A stretch of 22,134 nucleotides of DNA, from the IMG/VR virus record IMGVR_UViG_3300025112_000214, positions 1 to 22,134 of that record; one strand, 5' to 3'. How positions within the stretch are numbered: the first letter of the stretch is position 1; each line of letters starts with the position of its first letter. The stretch is from a virus. Under the pieces are notes generated by a model. The model had not been told where the DNA came from. It was given only the letters and a program-made list of their open reading frames with translations, and made no database searches. The position numbers and the translations under genes are program-made. Positions 1 through 6,379 of this stretch are shown piece by piece.

Positions 1-1
1 A

Positions 2-688
2 TATTCAATTTTAACTCACCAAGATGGAGCAGAAGAGGCTGCATTAGAATATTCTGATGAGGATGCAGACTTTCATCAAATAGTGGCAGACATGGCTAAT
101 ATAAGTCGTAAAGAAGCTAAGATAATTAACTTAGGACTTAGTTATGGAATGGGTAAGGACAAACTAACCCAACAACTAGGAATCAGTCCAGAAGAAGCAG
201 AGTTATTGTTTGATCAATACCATGAAAGAGTACCTTTCATCCGTGGTCTACGAGACTCTGCTTCTAGAATGGGGGCTAATAGAGGCTTTGTCAAAACTAT
301 TCTGGGTCGTAAGTGTAGGTTTAACCTATACGAACCTTTTGACCGTAGGGAAATACCCTACCCTCTTGAAAAAGCTATGGATGAATATGGCGGTAGGTTA
401 AAAAGAGCTTACACATATAAAGCAATGAATAGACTCATACAAGGCTCAGCAGCAGATATGACTAAACAAGCTATGTTAGATTTACACAAGGAAGGGATAG
501 TGGCTCATACTCAAGTTCATGATGAACTCAATATATCTATAAAAAATAAAGAGGATTGTGAAAAGATAATAGAAATAATGAGAGACTGTGTTGAACTTAG
601 AGTACCCAATAAAGTTGATGCAGAAATAGGTAAAAGTTGGGGAGAGGTTGTAGAATATAGGGAGTACTTTTTAAATGAGAAAAACTGA
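2..688 (+). CDS. polA: DNA polymerase I family (family A), C-terminal part; 5' end outside window
   Basis: Replicative family A DNA polymerase of the phage, cut by the left edge; the frame is open from base 2, so the GTG at 83 is internal. About 228 residues of the palm/fingers region are present. The O-helix (motif B) is at 107-145: R (107-109), K (119-121) and Y (143-145) align with E. coli Pol I Arg754, Lys758 and Tyr766, and the codon at 131-133 is Leu where E. coli has Phe762. Motif C is QVHDEL, with the catalytic Asp codon at 521-523. The polymerase catalytic core looks intact; any exonuclease domain would lie upstream. The gene overlaps the next one by 14 bases, suggesting cotranscription. 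Family assignment is firm. The Leu762 variant is known from marine phage polymerases and has been linked to altered fidelity or rate; that link is family knowledge, not seen here. Confidence 0.95.
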   Translation, partial: YSILTHQDGAEEAALEYSDEDADFHQIVADMANISRKEAKIINLGLSYGMGKDKLTQQLGISPEEAELLFDQYHERVPFIRGLRDSASRMGANRGFVKTILGRKCRFNLYEPFDRREIPYPLEKAMDEYGGRLKRAYTYKAMNRLIQGSAADMTKQAMLDLHKEGIVAHTQVHDELNISIKNKEDCEKIIEIMRDCVELRVPNKVDAEIGKSWGEVVEYREYFLNEKN

Positions 689-968
689 TCTTAAAAAACT
701 GTACTTTAATATATACATGACGTACACAAACAGCTACACAACGCTTGAAGAAATAGGAACTAAATACAATGTTTCTAAACAAAGAGTTTGGCAAATAATA
801 AGGTATTGTAAACTCGGTGACGGTAATTACTATAAAGGTCTAAAACGCTATAACGATACCTACAAAAGTTACAGGGAAGAATTCAAAGACGCTGATTCAA
901 AAACACTGAACGCACTTATGAGAGATTGGATGAAATTAAAAAATATAAGGTTGATAAAAAATGGGTAA
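675..968 (+). CDS. Small helix-turn-helix protein
   Basis: 97-residue protein of unknown specific role. Residues about 22-45 read TLEEIGTKYNVSKQRVWQII, a typical helix-turn-helix with the pattern of sigma-70 region 4 or Trp-repressor-like domains (E-I-x-x-x-Y-x-V-S-x-Q-R-V-x-x-I). The rest is basic and aromatic (many Lys and Tyr). The ATG at 675 overlaps the polymerase end by 14 bases and the gene overlaps the nuclease start by 8, so it sits in the same transcript. It could be a transcriptional regulator or a DNA-binding accessory of replication; only DNA binding is supported. No sigma region 2 is present, so it is not a full sigma factor. Confidence 0.72.
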   Translation: MRKTDLKKLYFNIYMTYTNSYTTLEEIGTKYNVSKQRVWQIIRYCKLGDGNYYKGLKRYNDTYKSYREEFKDADSKTLNALMRDWMKLKNIRLIKNG

Positions 969-1362
969 AATAAACTCAAGAAACAAAGGAGCGTCTTTTG
1001 AAAGAGAAGTCGCTAAACTCATAAACACGTTCTTTGATGAAATAGACTATGACTATAAAGTTAAACGAAACTTAGAACAATATCAGGAAAAGGATTTAGG
1101 TGATTTAAATATGCCTAACCATACAATTGAATGTAAACGATATGCCTCTGGTAATTGGTATAAAGAAGAATGGTGGAAACAAGTGTGTGGGTCTTGTGGA
1201 GACACAATACCTGTTCTGATCTGGAAATATAACCATCAACCAATGAGGGTGTGTATTCCTCTTTGGTCTATAGACCATACTTGTAAAGTTAAAGATAATT
1301 CAGTGACTGTGGTACTTACATTTGAACACTGGCTAGAGTATGAACTTGCCTATAATCTTTAA
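961..1362 (+). CDS. Putative PDDEXK-fold endonuclease (resolvase-like)
   Basis: 133-residue protein. The N-terminus NSRNKGASFEREVAKLIN matches the first helix of small PDDEXK nucleases (Holliday-junction-resolvase-like and VRR-NUC-like), with a conserved Glu in FEREV. The catalytic core follows: Asp in DLGDLN and the ExK-type motif IECKRY about 15 residues later, a classic D-x(n)-ExK arrangement. A WYKEEWWKQV helix comes next. The likely role is branch or end cleavage during phage DNA replication or recombination, consistent with lying two genes after the polymerase. The stop codon lies inside a 17-bp palindrome (1352-1368). The nuclease fold is fairly sure; substrate (Holliday junction, nick or restriction-like) cannot be told from sequence. 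Confidence 0.75.
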   Translation: MGKINSRNKGASFEREVAKLINTFFDEIDYDYKVKRNLEQYQEKDLGDLNMPNHTIECKRYASGNWYKEEWWKQVCGSCGDTIPVLIWKYNHQPMRVCIPLWSIDHTCKVKDNSVTVVLTFEHWLEYELAYNL

Positions 1363-1368
1363 GATTAT
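1352..1368. promoter_or_regulatory. 17-bp perfect palindrome, candidate operator
   Basis: ATAATCTT, a single central T, then AAGATTAT: an 8-bp perfect dyad spanning the stop codon of the nuclease gene and lying about 85 bp before the DUF932 gene. TATATT at 1371-1376 directly beside it could be a -10 element, so a repressor bound here could control the downstream gene. It has no T-run, so it is not a good terminator. The dyad is seen directly; the operator role is inferred. Confidence 0.4.
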
Positions 1369-1449
1369 GCTATATTCTTTAAATAGGTACTATATTATAA
1401 AAGGTATGTTTAGTAATTATACGAAAACATTTTTAGAAAGGAGAAAGAT

Positions 1450-2478
1450 ATGGCAGATGCTGTAGAAACAATGGCTTACGCTGGGGAAGTACCTTGGCAT
1501 GGGCTAGGTGTTAAAGTTGAAGACAACCTAACACCACAAGAAATGCTTGTTGCTGCTGGACTTGATTGGACAGTTAGTAAAAGGCATTTATTTACTCACG
1601 CTGACCCAGACGTAAACACTTCCGATGACCTTATCGGTGTAGAAGGTTACTCTGTGTTAGTCCGTGATAGTGATAACAAAACTTTTGGTCCGTGTGGTCC
1701 AAGGTTTGTACCTAGTCAAAACGCACACGCTTTTGAATTTTTTAAGAAGTTTACCGACGCAGGACACATGAAAATGGAAACTGCTGGTTCTCTTAAAGGA
1801 GGAGAAAATGTTTGGGGACTAGCTAACGTCAGTAAAGACTTTACACTTCCTGGTGATGACCGAATTTTAGGTTACTTATTAGTAAGTGTGTCTCATAAGT
1901 GGGGGAAATCTAATGAAATTAGATTTACACCTATAAGGGTAGTGTGTAACAACACACTGACAATGGCTTTGTCTGATAAGGCTACTGCTGGTTTTAAAAT
2001 GCCTCATGTACGTGCTATAGATAGCGAAGTATTTGTGGCTGCTGAACGAGCACTAGGGTTGGCTGGAGACAGAATGGATGAATTTCAAGAAGCTGCGGAG
2101 TTTCTTAGCTCTAAGAAGTTTGATAAAAATTCAGTCGTTAACTATATAGCTGACTTATTTCAACCTGAACTGATAACAGCGCAGGAAGAAATAGAAAAGA
2201 TGAGCGATACTAGAATGATAGCTACTCGTCAATCGATGGTTGATGAGTTTAAACGCATACCCAGTACGGTGTATCAAGCTATTGAGGAACAGCCAGGAGC
2301 AAACCTTAAATCCTCTAAGGGTACTTGGTGGGGAGCGATGAATGCTGTTACCTTTGTGGTTGACCATAAATGGGGTCATGACCGAGACGCCTCGCTACAC
2401 AATGCGTGGTTTGGTGGTCGTGCTTCATTAAAGCAGAAAGCTATGGCTAAAGCCATAGACTATGCGAGAGCTGCATAA
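1450..2478 (+). CDS. DUF932 / TIGR03299-type phage-plasmid protein
   Basis: 342-residue protein, start ATG with a strong AGGAG 7 bases upstream. The N-terminus has the family hallmark: AYAGEVPWHGLGVKV, then LTPQEMLVAAGLDWTVSKR, followed by a central part ending in FTPIRVVCNNTLTMAL, matching the RVVC-N-L motif of DUF932. The length (about 340) is normal for the family. Members occur widely in phages and plasmids; their biochemical role is unknown, although the 'LGT_TIGR03299' name is used. It stands alone: 87 bases of non-coding DNA with a palindrome precede it and a hairpin terminator follows at 2491-2515, so it is probably expressed as a single-gene unit. Family assignment is confident; function remains open. 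Confidence 0.88.
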   Translation: MADAVETMAYAGEVPWHGLGVKVEDNLTPQEMLVAAGLDWTVSKRHLFTHADPDVNTSDDLIGVEGYSVLVRDSDNKTFGPCGPRFVPSQNAHAFEFFKKFTDAGHMKMETAGSLKGGENVWGLANVSKDFTLPGDDRILGYLLVSVSHKWGKSNEIRFTPIRVVCNNTLTMALSDKATAGFKMPHVRAIDSEVFVAAERALGLAGDRMDEFQEAAEFLSSKKFDKNSVVNYIADLFQPELITAQEEIEKMSDTRMIATRQSMVDEFKRIPSTVYQAIEEQPGANLKSSKGTWWGAMNAVTFVVDHKWGHDRDASLHNAWFGGRASLKQKAMAKAIDYARAA

Positions 2479-2490
2479 CCAGTAAGGAGG

Positions 2491-2530
2491 ATGGTGTCAT
2501 TATTCATGACACCATTCCTTTACATTTCTT
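2491..2530 (+). terminator. Hairpin terminator after the DUF932 gene
   Basis: Perfect 10-bp stem, arms ATGGTGTCAT (2491-2500) and ATGACACCAT (2506-2515), with a 5-base loop, followed by a pyrimidine-rich tail with interrupted T runs (TCCTTTACATTTCTT). It starts 13 bases after the stop codon. The tail is not a pure U tract, so efficiency is uncertain. Confidence 0.65.
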
Positions 2531-2547
2531 AAGAATTTTCTTAAGAT
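2519..2547 (+). promoter_or_regulatory. Putative sigma-70-type promoter with paired CTTAAG repeats
   Basis: TTTACA (2519-2524, five of six matches to TTGACA), 17-bp spacer, TAAGAT (2542-2547). Two copies of TTTCTTAAGA (2525-2534 and 2537-2546), each containing the palindrome TCTTAAGA and starting 12 bp apart, fill the spacer and -10, where a repressor or activator could act. It has the same architecture as the promoters at 4583, 5731, 8566, 11438 and 11922. It lies about 27 bp before the 2574 gene. Confidence 0.5.
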
Positions 2548-2573
2548 AGGGTTTCCAAATTAGAGAAAAAAGA

Positions 2574-3212
2574 ATGGAAGAACGTAGAGTGAAAACAGAA
2601 CAACAAATAGCTCATGAAGATAAGATCTTTAGAAACACGAATACCTGGGATGTGATTACTTTTGTTAATAATACTCCCTCGGGTATTGATTGGAAAAGAA
2701 TAGTTTTGATAAAAGATACAGAGGTGGGTAAAATAAGGGCAGGTTCTGCGCATCTTCACGACCCAGAAAAATACGCTCCTCCTTCATGGCTTACAACCAG
2801 TAAAGCAGCAGAAATTTGGAAACTATACACCAGAAAAAATAAAGAATTTAAAGACAAGAAACAAGCAAGTCTTGTTTTATGGAAACATTTTAAACCAAAA
2901 GCAAAAAAACCTAAATACGAAGATTTTTCTAAGCACTATCTAATAAGAGAAGGTCTTTGGAAAGACGAGGAAACTGGAGCAACCGCTCCAGTTTTGGACA
3001 GGGTTGAACAACCAAAACGAAAACGCACAACCCTATCAGAAACAGCTAAGATAGGTGCGACAGGTAAACAACCCAAGTCAGAAAAAAATATTGCAAGACT
3101 TAAACTCTACAGGAGGAGTAAGGTTAGTACAATTTTAGCTAAGAACCCAGAAATAAAATTAGGAGATATCAAGTATGATATACGAAACAAATACGCACAA
3201 ATTGTGGGCTAA
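2574..3212 (+). CDS. Basic protein of unknown function with C-terminal DIKYD module
   Basis: 212-residue, Lys-rich protein, not recognised. The first half (about 1-125) has mixed composition with WKRIVLIKDTEVGKIRAGS and a SKAAEIWKLYTRKNKEF helix; about 130-180 is a basic, low-complexity linker (KRKRTTLSETAKIGATGKQPK). The last 35 residues, with V-x-x-I-L-A followed by GDIKYDIRNKYAQIV, resemble the C-termini of the proteins at 8642 and 11515 (VxxALATRLVxAxDxKYDV). Positive charge suggests nucleic-acid contact, but no catalytic motif is visible. It appears to be a single-gene unit: terminator and promoter before, hairpin at 3245-3265 after. The start ATG has only a weak AGAG site. It is a real gene by length and context; function unknown. 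Confidence 0.8.
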   Translation: MEERRVKTEQQIAHEDKIFRNTNTWDVITFVNNTPSGIDWKRIVLIKDTEVGKIRAGSAHLHDPEKYAPPSWLTTSKAAEIWKLYTRKNKEFKDKKQASLVLWKHFKPKAKKPKYEDFSKHYLIREGLWKDEETGATAPVLDRVEQPKRKRTTLSETAKIGATGKQPKSEKNIARLKLYRRSKVSTILAKNPEIKLGDIKYDIRNKYAQIVG

Positions 3213-3244
3213 ATGCAGCCCCTTAGAGCGTCTTTTTTATAAAA

Positions 3245-3265
3245 CTAGGGTTAGGTATAACCTAG
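3245..3265 (+). other. Hairpin downstream of the 2574 gene
   Basis: CTAG-GTTA (3245-3248 and 3250-3253, G3249 bulged) pairs with TAACCTAG (3258-3265) around a GGTA loop, giving 8 bp. It is preceded, not followed, by a T run (TTTTTT near 3234-3239), so it is poor as a + strand terminator. It could be an mRNA end structure or an operator for the oxygenase gene 25 bp downstream. Confidence 0.35.
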
Positions 3266-3289
3266 CTAAAAGAATTTAATGGAGCGTAA

Positions 3290-3991
3290 ATGCAAGCCCC
3301 TCCATACTTAGTCAAAAACTTTCTACTTACTATTAAAGCTGAGTGGATGCTTGATAAGACTACACTTGAATTAACAAGAGACGCATTACCAAGTTTAAAG
3401 AAATTCCAAGAAAGTGATGGGCAAGAAAATGTGAAAAACGTGTTACAAGAATATGTCACCGACCATGGGCATGATATTTATTCTGTGCCCTTGTTTACTC
3501 AAGAGTTTTGTGACACTATGTTAGATGAAATAGAAAACATGAAACAGCACTTTAACTTTAGTCCTAACACAGAGGAAGATAAACTTAGACAAATACCAGA
3601 AATAGTTTTACATGAAAAATCTCCCGAGTTATTTAATTCAATGCTTGGGGTGATTTTTAATGTTATGAACCCTATCTTTATGTCAATTTGGCAACGGTAC
3701 TCTCATGCTGCCGCAACTATACAGATTGCGAATTATAATATTAGGGATAAAAAGCAAGGTGCGTGGCACCACGACCAAACCGCAGATATAAGCATGGTTG
3801 TTCCTTTGAACACAGGTACTTATAAAGGCGGAGGAACTGAGTTTCATGGTCGGACTACGGTAAAACCTTTACCCAATGGTCATGCTTTATTTTTCCCTAG
3901 TTTTACGCACATGCATCGTGGACTACCAGTCAAAGATAAAGGAGATAGATATTTATTAGTGTTTTGGTTATACGGAGGTGGAGATGAATAA
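3290..3991 (+). CDS. 2OG-Fe(II) oxygenase (prolyl 4-hydroxylase-like)
   Basis: 233-residue non-haem iron dioxygenase that should couple oxidation of a substrate to decarboxylation of 2-oxoglutarate. The iron triad is visible: H160 and D162 in AWHHDQTAD, and H209 in FTHMHRG; R220 in GDRYLLVFW would bind the 2-oxoglutarate carboxylate. The strand motif YKGGGTEFHG, then PLPNGHALFFPS, is typical of the P4H/PHD-like superfamily. The first 90 residues are poorly conserved and may be substrate-specific. Start ATG has GGAG 9 bases upstream. It overlaps the 54-aa gene, which overlaps a cytidylyltransferase, so the three are probably made together. Such enzymes are common in marine phages; targets proposed for the family include protein side chains and nucleobases. 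The substrate here cannot be told. Confidence 0.9.
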   Translation: MQAPPYLVKNFLLTIKAEWMLDKTTLELTRDALPSLKKFQESDGQENVKNVLQEYVTDHGHDIYSVPLFTQEFCDTMLDEIENMKQHFNFSPNTEEDKLRQIPEIVLHEKSPELFNSMLGVIFNVMNPIFMSIWQRYSHAAATIQIANYNIRDKKQGAWHHDQTADISMVVPLNTGTYKGGGTEFHGRTTVKPLPNGHALFFPSFTHMHRGLPVKDKGDRYLLVFWLYGGGDE

Positions 3992-4148
3992 ACCAATAAG
4001 AACTTACGACGGATATTTAGAAATACTGGACAATGTACGAATGATTATTCGTATGCATGCTCCAGAAGAATCGGTTGTAGAACTCAATAAACAAATAAAC
4101 AAATTTGAAGATGAACTCTCAGAAATGTTAGCAGGTCGTGAAGGATAA
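3984..4148 (+). CDS. Small protein of unknown function linking oxygenase and cytidylyltransferase
   Basis: 54 residues: starts MNKPIRTYDGYLEILDNV and continues with a probable helix-helix layout ending ELNKQINKFEDELSEMLAG, which has heptad-like hydrophobic spacing suggestive of a short coiled coil. Not recognised. The ribosome site GGAGGTGG just upstream of the ATG is one of the strongest in the window. It overlaps the oxygenase by 8 bases and the next gene by 11, so translational coupling of all three is likely. The coupled position suggests a partner or regulator of one of the two enzymes, which is inference only. Confidence 0.7.
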   Translation: MNKPIRTYDGYLEILDNVRMIIRMHAPEESVVELNKQINKFEDELSEMLAGREG

Positions 4149-4569
4149 AAAAATAGGTATTACTTTTGGTTCTTTTGATTTGTTTCATGCTGGTCATGTA
4201 TTTATGTTAGAGGAAGCAAAAACTGTTTGTGACTATTTAATTGTAGGTCTTCAGAGTGATCCCACAATAGATAGACCAAAAACTAAAAATAAACCTGTGC
4301 AAAATATTATAGAAAGACAAATCCAGCTTAGAGGTTGTAGGTATGTAGACGAAATTATCCTATACAGCACCGAAGAAGAATTGTTAGACATGCTTAACAC
4401 CATAAAGTGGGACATTAGAATCATTGGTGAGGAATATAAGTCTAAACACTTTACTGGAAAAGAACTTTGTAGTACTGTTGCAGGCAGTATTCACTTTAAT
4501 AAAAGGAAACATGGGTTTTCCTCAACGAGCTTAAGAAAAAGAATTACAGAAGCTCAGTTTTTAACATAA
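4138..4569 (+). CDS. Cytidylyltransferase-like nucleotidyltransferase (TagD family)
   Basis: 143 residues with GTG start. It has the diagnostic nucleotidyltransferase motifs: GSFDLFHAGH (HxGH at 17-20, binds the nucleotide triphosphate), an R-x-x-x-L-R helix (ERQIQLRG, 59-66) and FSSTSLRKR (127-135, the ISSTxIR signature that closes the CTP site). Length and motif spacing match glycerol-3-phosphate cytidylyltransferase and related small enzymes that join CTP to a phosphorylated alcohol or sugar. GEEYK at 97-101 also fits. In a phage this could feed surface or DNA modification, or modify host envelope precursors; the acceptor is not knowable from sequence. It is coupled to the oxygenase through the 54-aa gene. 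The enzyme class is confident, the substrate is not. Confidence 0.88.
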   Translation: MKDKKIGITFGSFDLFHAGHVFMLEEAKTVCDYLIVGLQSDPTIDRPKTKNKPVQNIIERQIQLRGCRYVDEIILYSTEEELLDMLNTIKWDIRIIGEEYKSKHFTGKELCSTVAGSIHFNKRKHGFSSTSLRKRITEAQFLT

Positions 4570-4581
4570 ACTGCAATTGTG

Positions 4582-4611
4582 CTTTACTACAAGCTAGAAG
4601 TAAAGTAAAGT
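4582..4611 (+). promoter_or_regulatory. Hairpin and possible promoter before the 4644 gene
   Basis: CTTTACT (4582-4588) pairs perfectly with AGTAAAG (4599-4605) across a 10-base loop, 12 bases after the cytidylyltransferase stop. The same bases give a promoter-like TTTACT (4583-4588), 17-bp spacer, TAAAGT (4606-4611). The 15-mer at 4596-4610 is the exact reverse complement of the CTTTACTTTACTTCT core found at 8570-8584. The site may therefore be a promoter, a terminator, or both. Confidence 0.4.
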
Positions 4612-4643
4612 TTATATTTATATAAATAAATAAGGAGAAATTT

Positions 4644-5006
4644 ATGCAACCCTATGCCGATGTCCCTATGAGAAAAGTAATATGGAAAGATATTGAATTG
4701 ATTAACGAAGTGGCTGAAAAACGCAACTACAATCGACAAATAGATCTTTCAAAACTTAAAAAAGAGGTTAAAAAGCAGATAAAATCAATGGGTTACGAAA
4801 ATTTTAATAAAGTGTTTTTTGCTGCAAAAGAAATAATGCTACATGAACACAAAGGTGGTAAAAAATGTGCACCACATATGAGAATTGGAATTTGGTTTCC
4901 TAACAATATTCAAGTGTACGTGGACTGTGATTTACAACTTTGGAACTCTTTTGAAAGAGTTTTGTATCCTTTTAAGGAAAAACCTAAGCTAACCCTTGTA
5001 AAATGA
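4644..5006 (+). CDS. Conserved-looking phage protein of unknown function
   Basis: 120 residues, start ATG with AAGGAG 7 bases upstream. Not recognised. Three parts can be seen: a charged helical first half (IELINEVAEKRNYNRQIDLSKLKKEVKKQIKS broken by short turns), a KVFFAAKEIMLHEHKGGKKCAPHM stretch containing His and Cys residues that could bind metal, and a beta-rich end (RIGIWFPNNIQVYVDCDLQLW). No signal peptide or membrane segment. It shares a 4-base overlap (ATGA) with the next gene, so these two and probably the small terminase form one operon started from the promoter-like site at 4583. Confidence 0.75.
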   Translation: MQPYADVPMRKVIWKDIELINEVAEKRNYNRQIDLSKLKKEVKKQIKSMGYENFNKVFFAAKEIMLHEHKGGKKCAPHMRIGIWFPNNIQVYVDCDLQLWNSFERVLYPFKEKPKLTLVK

Positions 5007-5245
5007 AACAATCCTCTTTTAAAGAGGGACTACCTATACCAGAAATAGTTCCTCGTAATAATAAATATAACCTACATAAAATGCAAATTGGTCAATACTT
5101 TACTGTGGAAGACTGGGATTCTGAAGATGTTCAGCGTTTAAGGGTTGCGGTTTGTAACTACGCCAGAAGAAATGATAAAAAGTTTGTCACTCGTAAAATA
5201 GAAGAAGACGGTGATTGGAAGCTTCGTGTTTGGAGAGAGTTTTGA
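5003..5245 (+). CDS. Small basic protein, possible nucleic-acid binder
   Basis: 80 residues. The pattern LHKMQIGQYFTV followed by VQRLRVAVCNYARRNDKKFVTRKIEEDGDWKLRVWREF recurs, to my memory, in many short phage proteins of the 'K-M-x-V-G-x-x-F / A-x-x-Y-A-R-R-x-x-x-K-F-x-x-R' type, whose function is unassigned. A helix rich in Arg and Asn between two strands suggests a small DNA- or RNA-contacting fold. Start ATG overlaps the previous stop by 4 bases, and its own stop is overlapped by the TTG start of the small terminase. Gene is sure, function unknown. Confidence 0.75.
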   Translation: MKQSSFKEGLPIPEIVPRNNKYNLHKMQIGQYFTVEDWDSEDVQRLRVAVCNYARRNDKKFVTRKIEEDGDWKLRVWREF

Positions 5246-5706
5246 GTAAAAAATTAACCCCCAAACAAGAAAAGTTTGCACAAAATGTAGCGAAAGGTAT
5301 GAAGAAAAAAGACGCTGCAAAACAAGCTGGGTACAGTAAGAAAAATGCAGGGCGTGCTGGTACTATGCTCACTTCTAAATCGAACCCAGAAGTACAAGAC
5401 CGCATTCACGCTCTACAAACTAAAGCTGCCAGTAAGGCTGAACTCACGCTGGGTAACCACTTAGTTGACCTTAAAGATATTCGTGACGGTGCTATGCGTA
5501 ATGGTGCGTGGTCTGCTGCGGTGACTGCCGAAGTGGCACGTGGTAAAGCTGCAGGTTTGTATGTGAACCGTAGCGAACTGACCGTGAACCGTGTGGACAC
5601 CATGTCAAAAGATGAGGTGCTCGCGAGGATGAAAGAACTTTACTATGAATCAGGTGGTATTCTTCCTGAGGGTAAAGTTATAGAAGGTGAATACGAAGAA
5701 CAGTAG
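5242..5706 (+). CDS. terS: Terminase small subunit
   Basis: About 154 residues from a TTG start at 5242, chosen because GGAGAGAG lies 4-11 bases upstream and the codon overlaps the preceding stop; an upstream in-frame TTG at 5215 lacks such a site. The N-terminus KLTPKQEKFAQNVAKGMKKKDAAKQAGYSKKNA is the classic helix-turn-helix of Terminase_2-type small subunits, which recognise the packaging site on phage DNA. A central helical region (oligomerisation) and a C-terminal part ending in acidic EGEYEEQ, probably the large-subunit contact, follow. Oddly, the large terminase is more than 8 kb downstream instead of adjacent. A second role as a DNA-binding regulator cannot be excluded. Family assignment is strong. 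Confidence 0.85.
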   Translation: MSKKLTPKQEKFAQNVAKGMKKKDAAKQAGYSKKNAGRAGTMLTSKSNPEVQDRIHALQTKAASKAELTLGNHLVDLKDIRDGAMRNGAWSAAVTAEVARGKAAGLYVNRSELTVNRVDTMSKDEVLARMKELYYESGGILPEGKVIEGEYEEQ

Positions 5707-5730
5707 TTGCCTTTATTCTTAAACCCATAC

Positions 5731-5759
5731 TTTACTTTCCTTTACTTCTAACCTATGCT
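5731..5759 (+). promoter_or_regulatory. Putative promoter, TTTACT-N17-TATGCT
   Basis: TTTACT (5731-5736), 17-bp spacer containing a second TTTACTT, and TATGCT (5754-5759). The flanking text ACTTTACTTT...CCTTTACTT closely matches the promoters at 8566 and 11438. It lies 33 bp before the 5792 gene in an 85-bp gap. Confidence 0.6.
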
Positions 5760-5791
5760 AACTATATATTATATTAATAGGAGAAAATACT

Positions 5792-5932
5792 ATGGAAGAA
5801 TGTAAAGAGTGTAACGGGAAGGGAGTAGTAGGAGTTGAAAGTGGACTCAAAGGTCCAGCCCCTGAATTTATAATCGCCTTTAAATGTAAAAAATGCACTG
5901 GGGTTGATGATTTTATCGGGAGAAAGGGGTGA
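5792..5932 (+). CDS. 46-aa zinc-ribbon-like protein
   Basis: Short protein with two CxxC knuckles: CKEC at residues 4-7, followed by NGKG as in the DnaJ zinc-finger CxxCxGxG repeat, and CKKC at 32-35. The four cysteines could hold one zinc ion. The ATG has AGGAG at a good distance (GGAG then 9 bases) and follows the promoter at 5731. Six bases separate it from the next gene. Short phage proteins of this kind are common but have no known role; a nucleic-acid or protein contact is plausible. Confidence 0.65.
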   Translation: MEECKECNGKGVVGVESGLKGPAPEFIIAFKCKKCTGVDDFIGRKG

Positions 5933-5938
5933 AGTATT

Positions 5939-6202
5939 ATGGAAGAATTTGAATACAATAGCATGAACAGCTATGAAGAAAACTTTGAAACTTGGCATTA
6001 TCTAAACACAAAAGAAAAAGAGCTGTTTAGTGAGGAACCCTACTCAAAAGAAAAAGGGAAAAAAGTTTTCGATGGTTTGTATAAGAACAAATTAGCACAC
6101 TCTATAAAGATAAACACAAACGGGGTATTAGAGGATGTGTTAGTGCTAGAAAAAGATGCTGTTGAGTCTGACTTACGAGCAGTAAATTTTACCAAAAAAT
6201 GA
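5939..6202 (+). CDS. Hypothetical protein, acidic
   Basis: 87 residues, rich in Glu, Asn and Tyr in the first 35 (MEEFEYNSMNSYEENFETW), with a Lys-rich middle and a strand-like end (NGVLEDVLVLEKDAVESDLRAV). No recognised domain. The ribosome site AAGGGGTG is upstream of the ATG; it lies 6 bases after the zinc-ribbon gene and probably shares its promoter at 5731. It ends where the GC-richer non-coding stretch 6203-6383 begins. Confidence 0.65.
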   Translation: MEEFEYNSMNSYEENFETWHYLNTKEKELFSEEPYSKEKGKKVFDGLYKNKLAHSIKINTNGVLEDVLVLEKDAVESDLRAVNFTKK

Positions 6203-6215
6203 AGAGTTTAATAAA

Positions 6216-6379
6216 ACAACCCGATCCGAAGCTGTGCGCCTCAGGCAGCGTAATCAAGGTGAGATGTGTGTGACGCCATAAGGGTTGTGCCAGTTTGGTA
6301 TATGAGTAGGTATAATTAATGCTCATGTCTAGAAAGCTATTACTGGCTATTCATAGAACGGCTAATCTCGCCACTGAGG
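6216..6379 (+). ncRNA. Candidate structured RNA / long 5' leader of the 6384 gene
   Basis: This 181-base gene-free gap is visibly richer in G+C than its flanks and all frames are broken by stops. By eye it offers: a 7-bp helix ACAACCC (6216-6222) with GGGTTGT (6282-6288); directly abutting it a 6-bp helix GCCAGT (6289-6294) with ACTGGC (6342-6347); nested in that, ATGAG (6302-6306) with CTCAT (6322-6326); inside the first, GCTG/CAGC (6231/6246). CCTCAG (6239-6244) can also pair with CTGAGG (6374-6379), which contains the ribosome site of the next gene. It does not resemble a tRNA or a riboswitch I know. It could be a free RNA or a cis-regulator. Confidence 0.4.
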
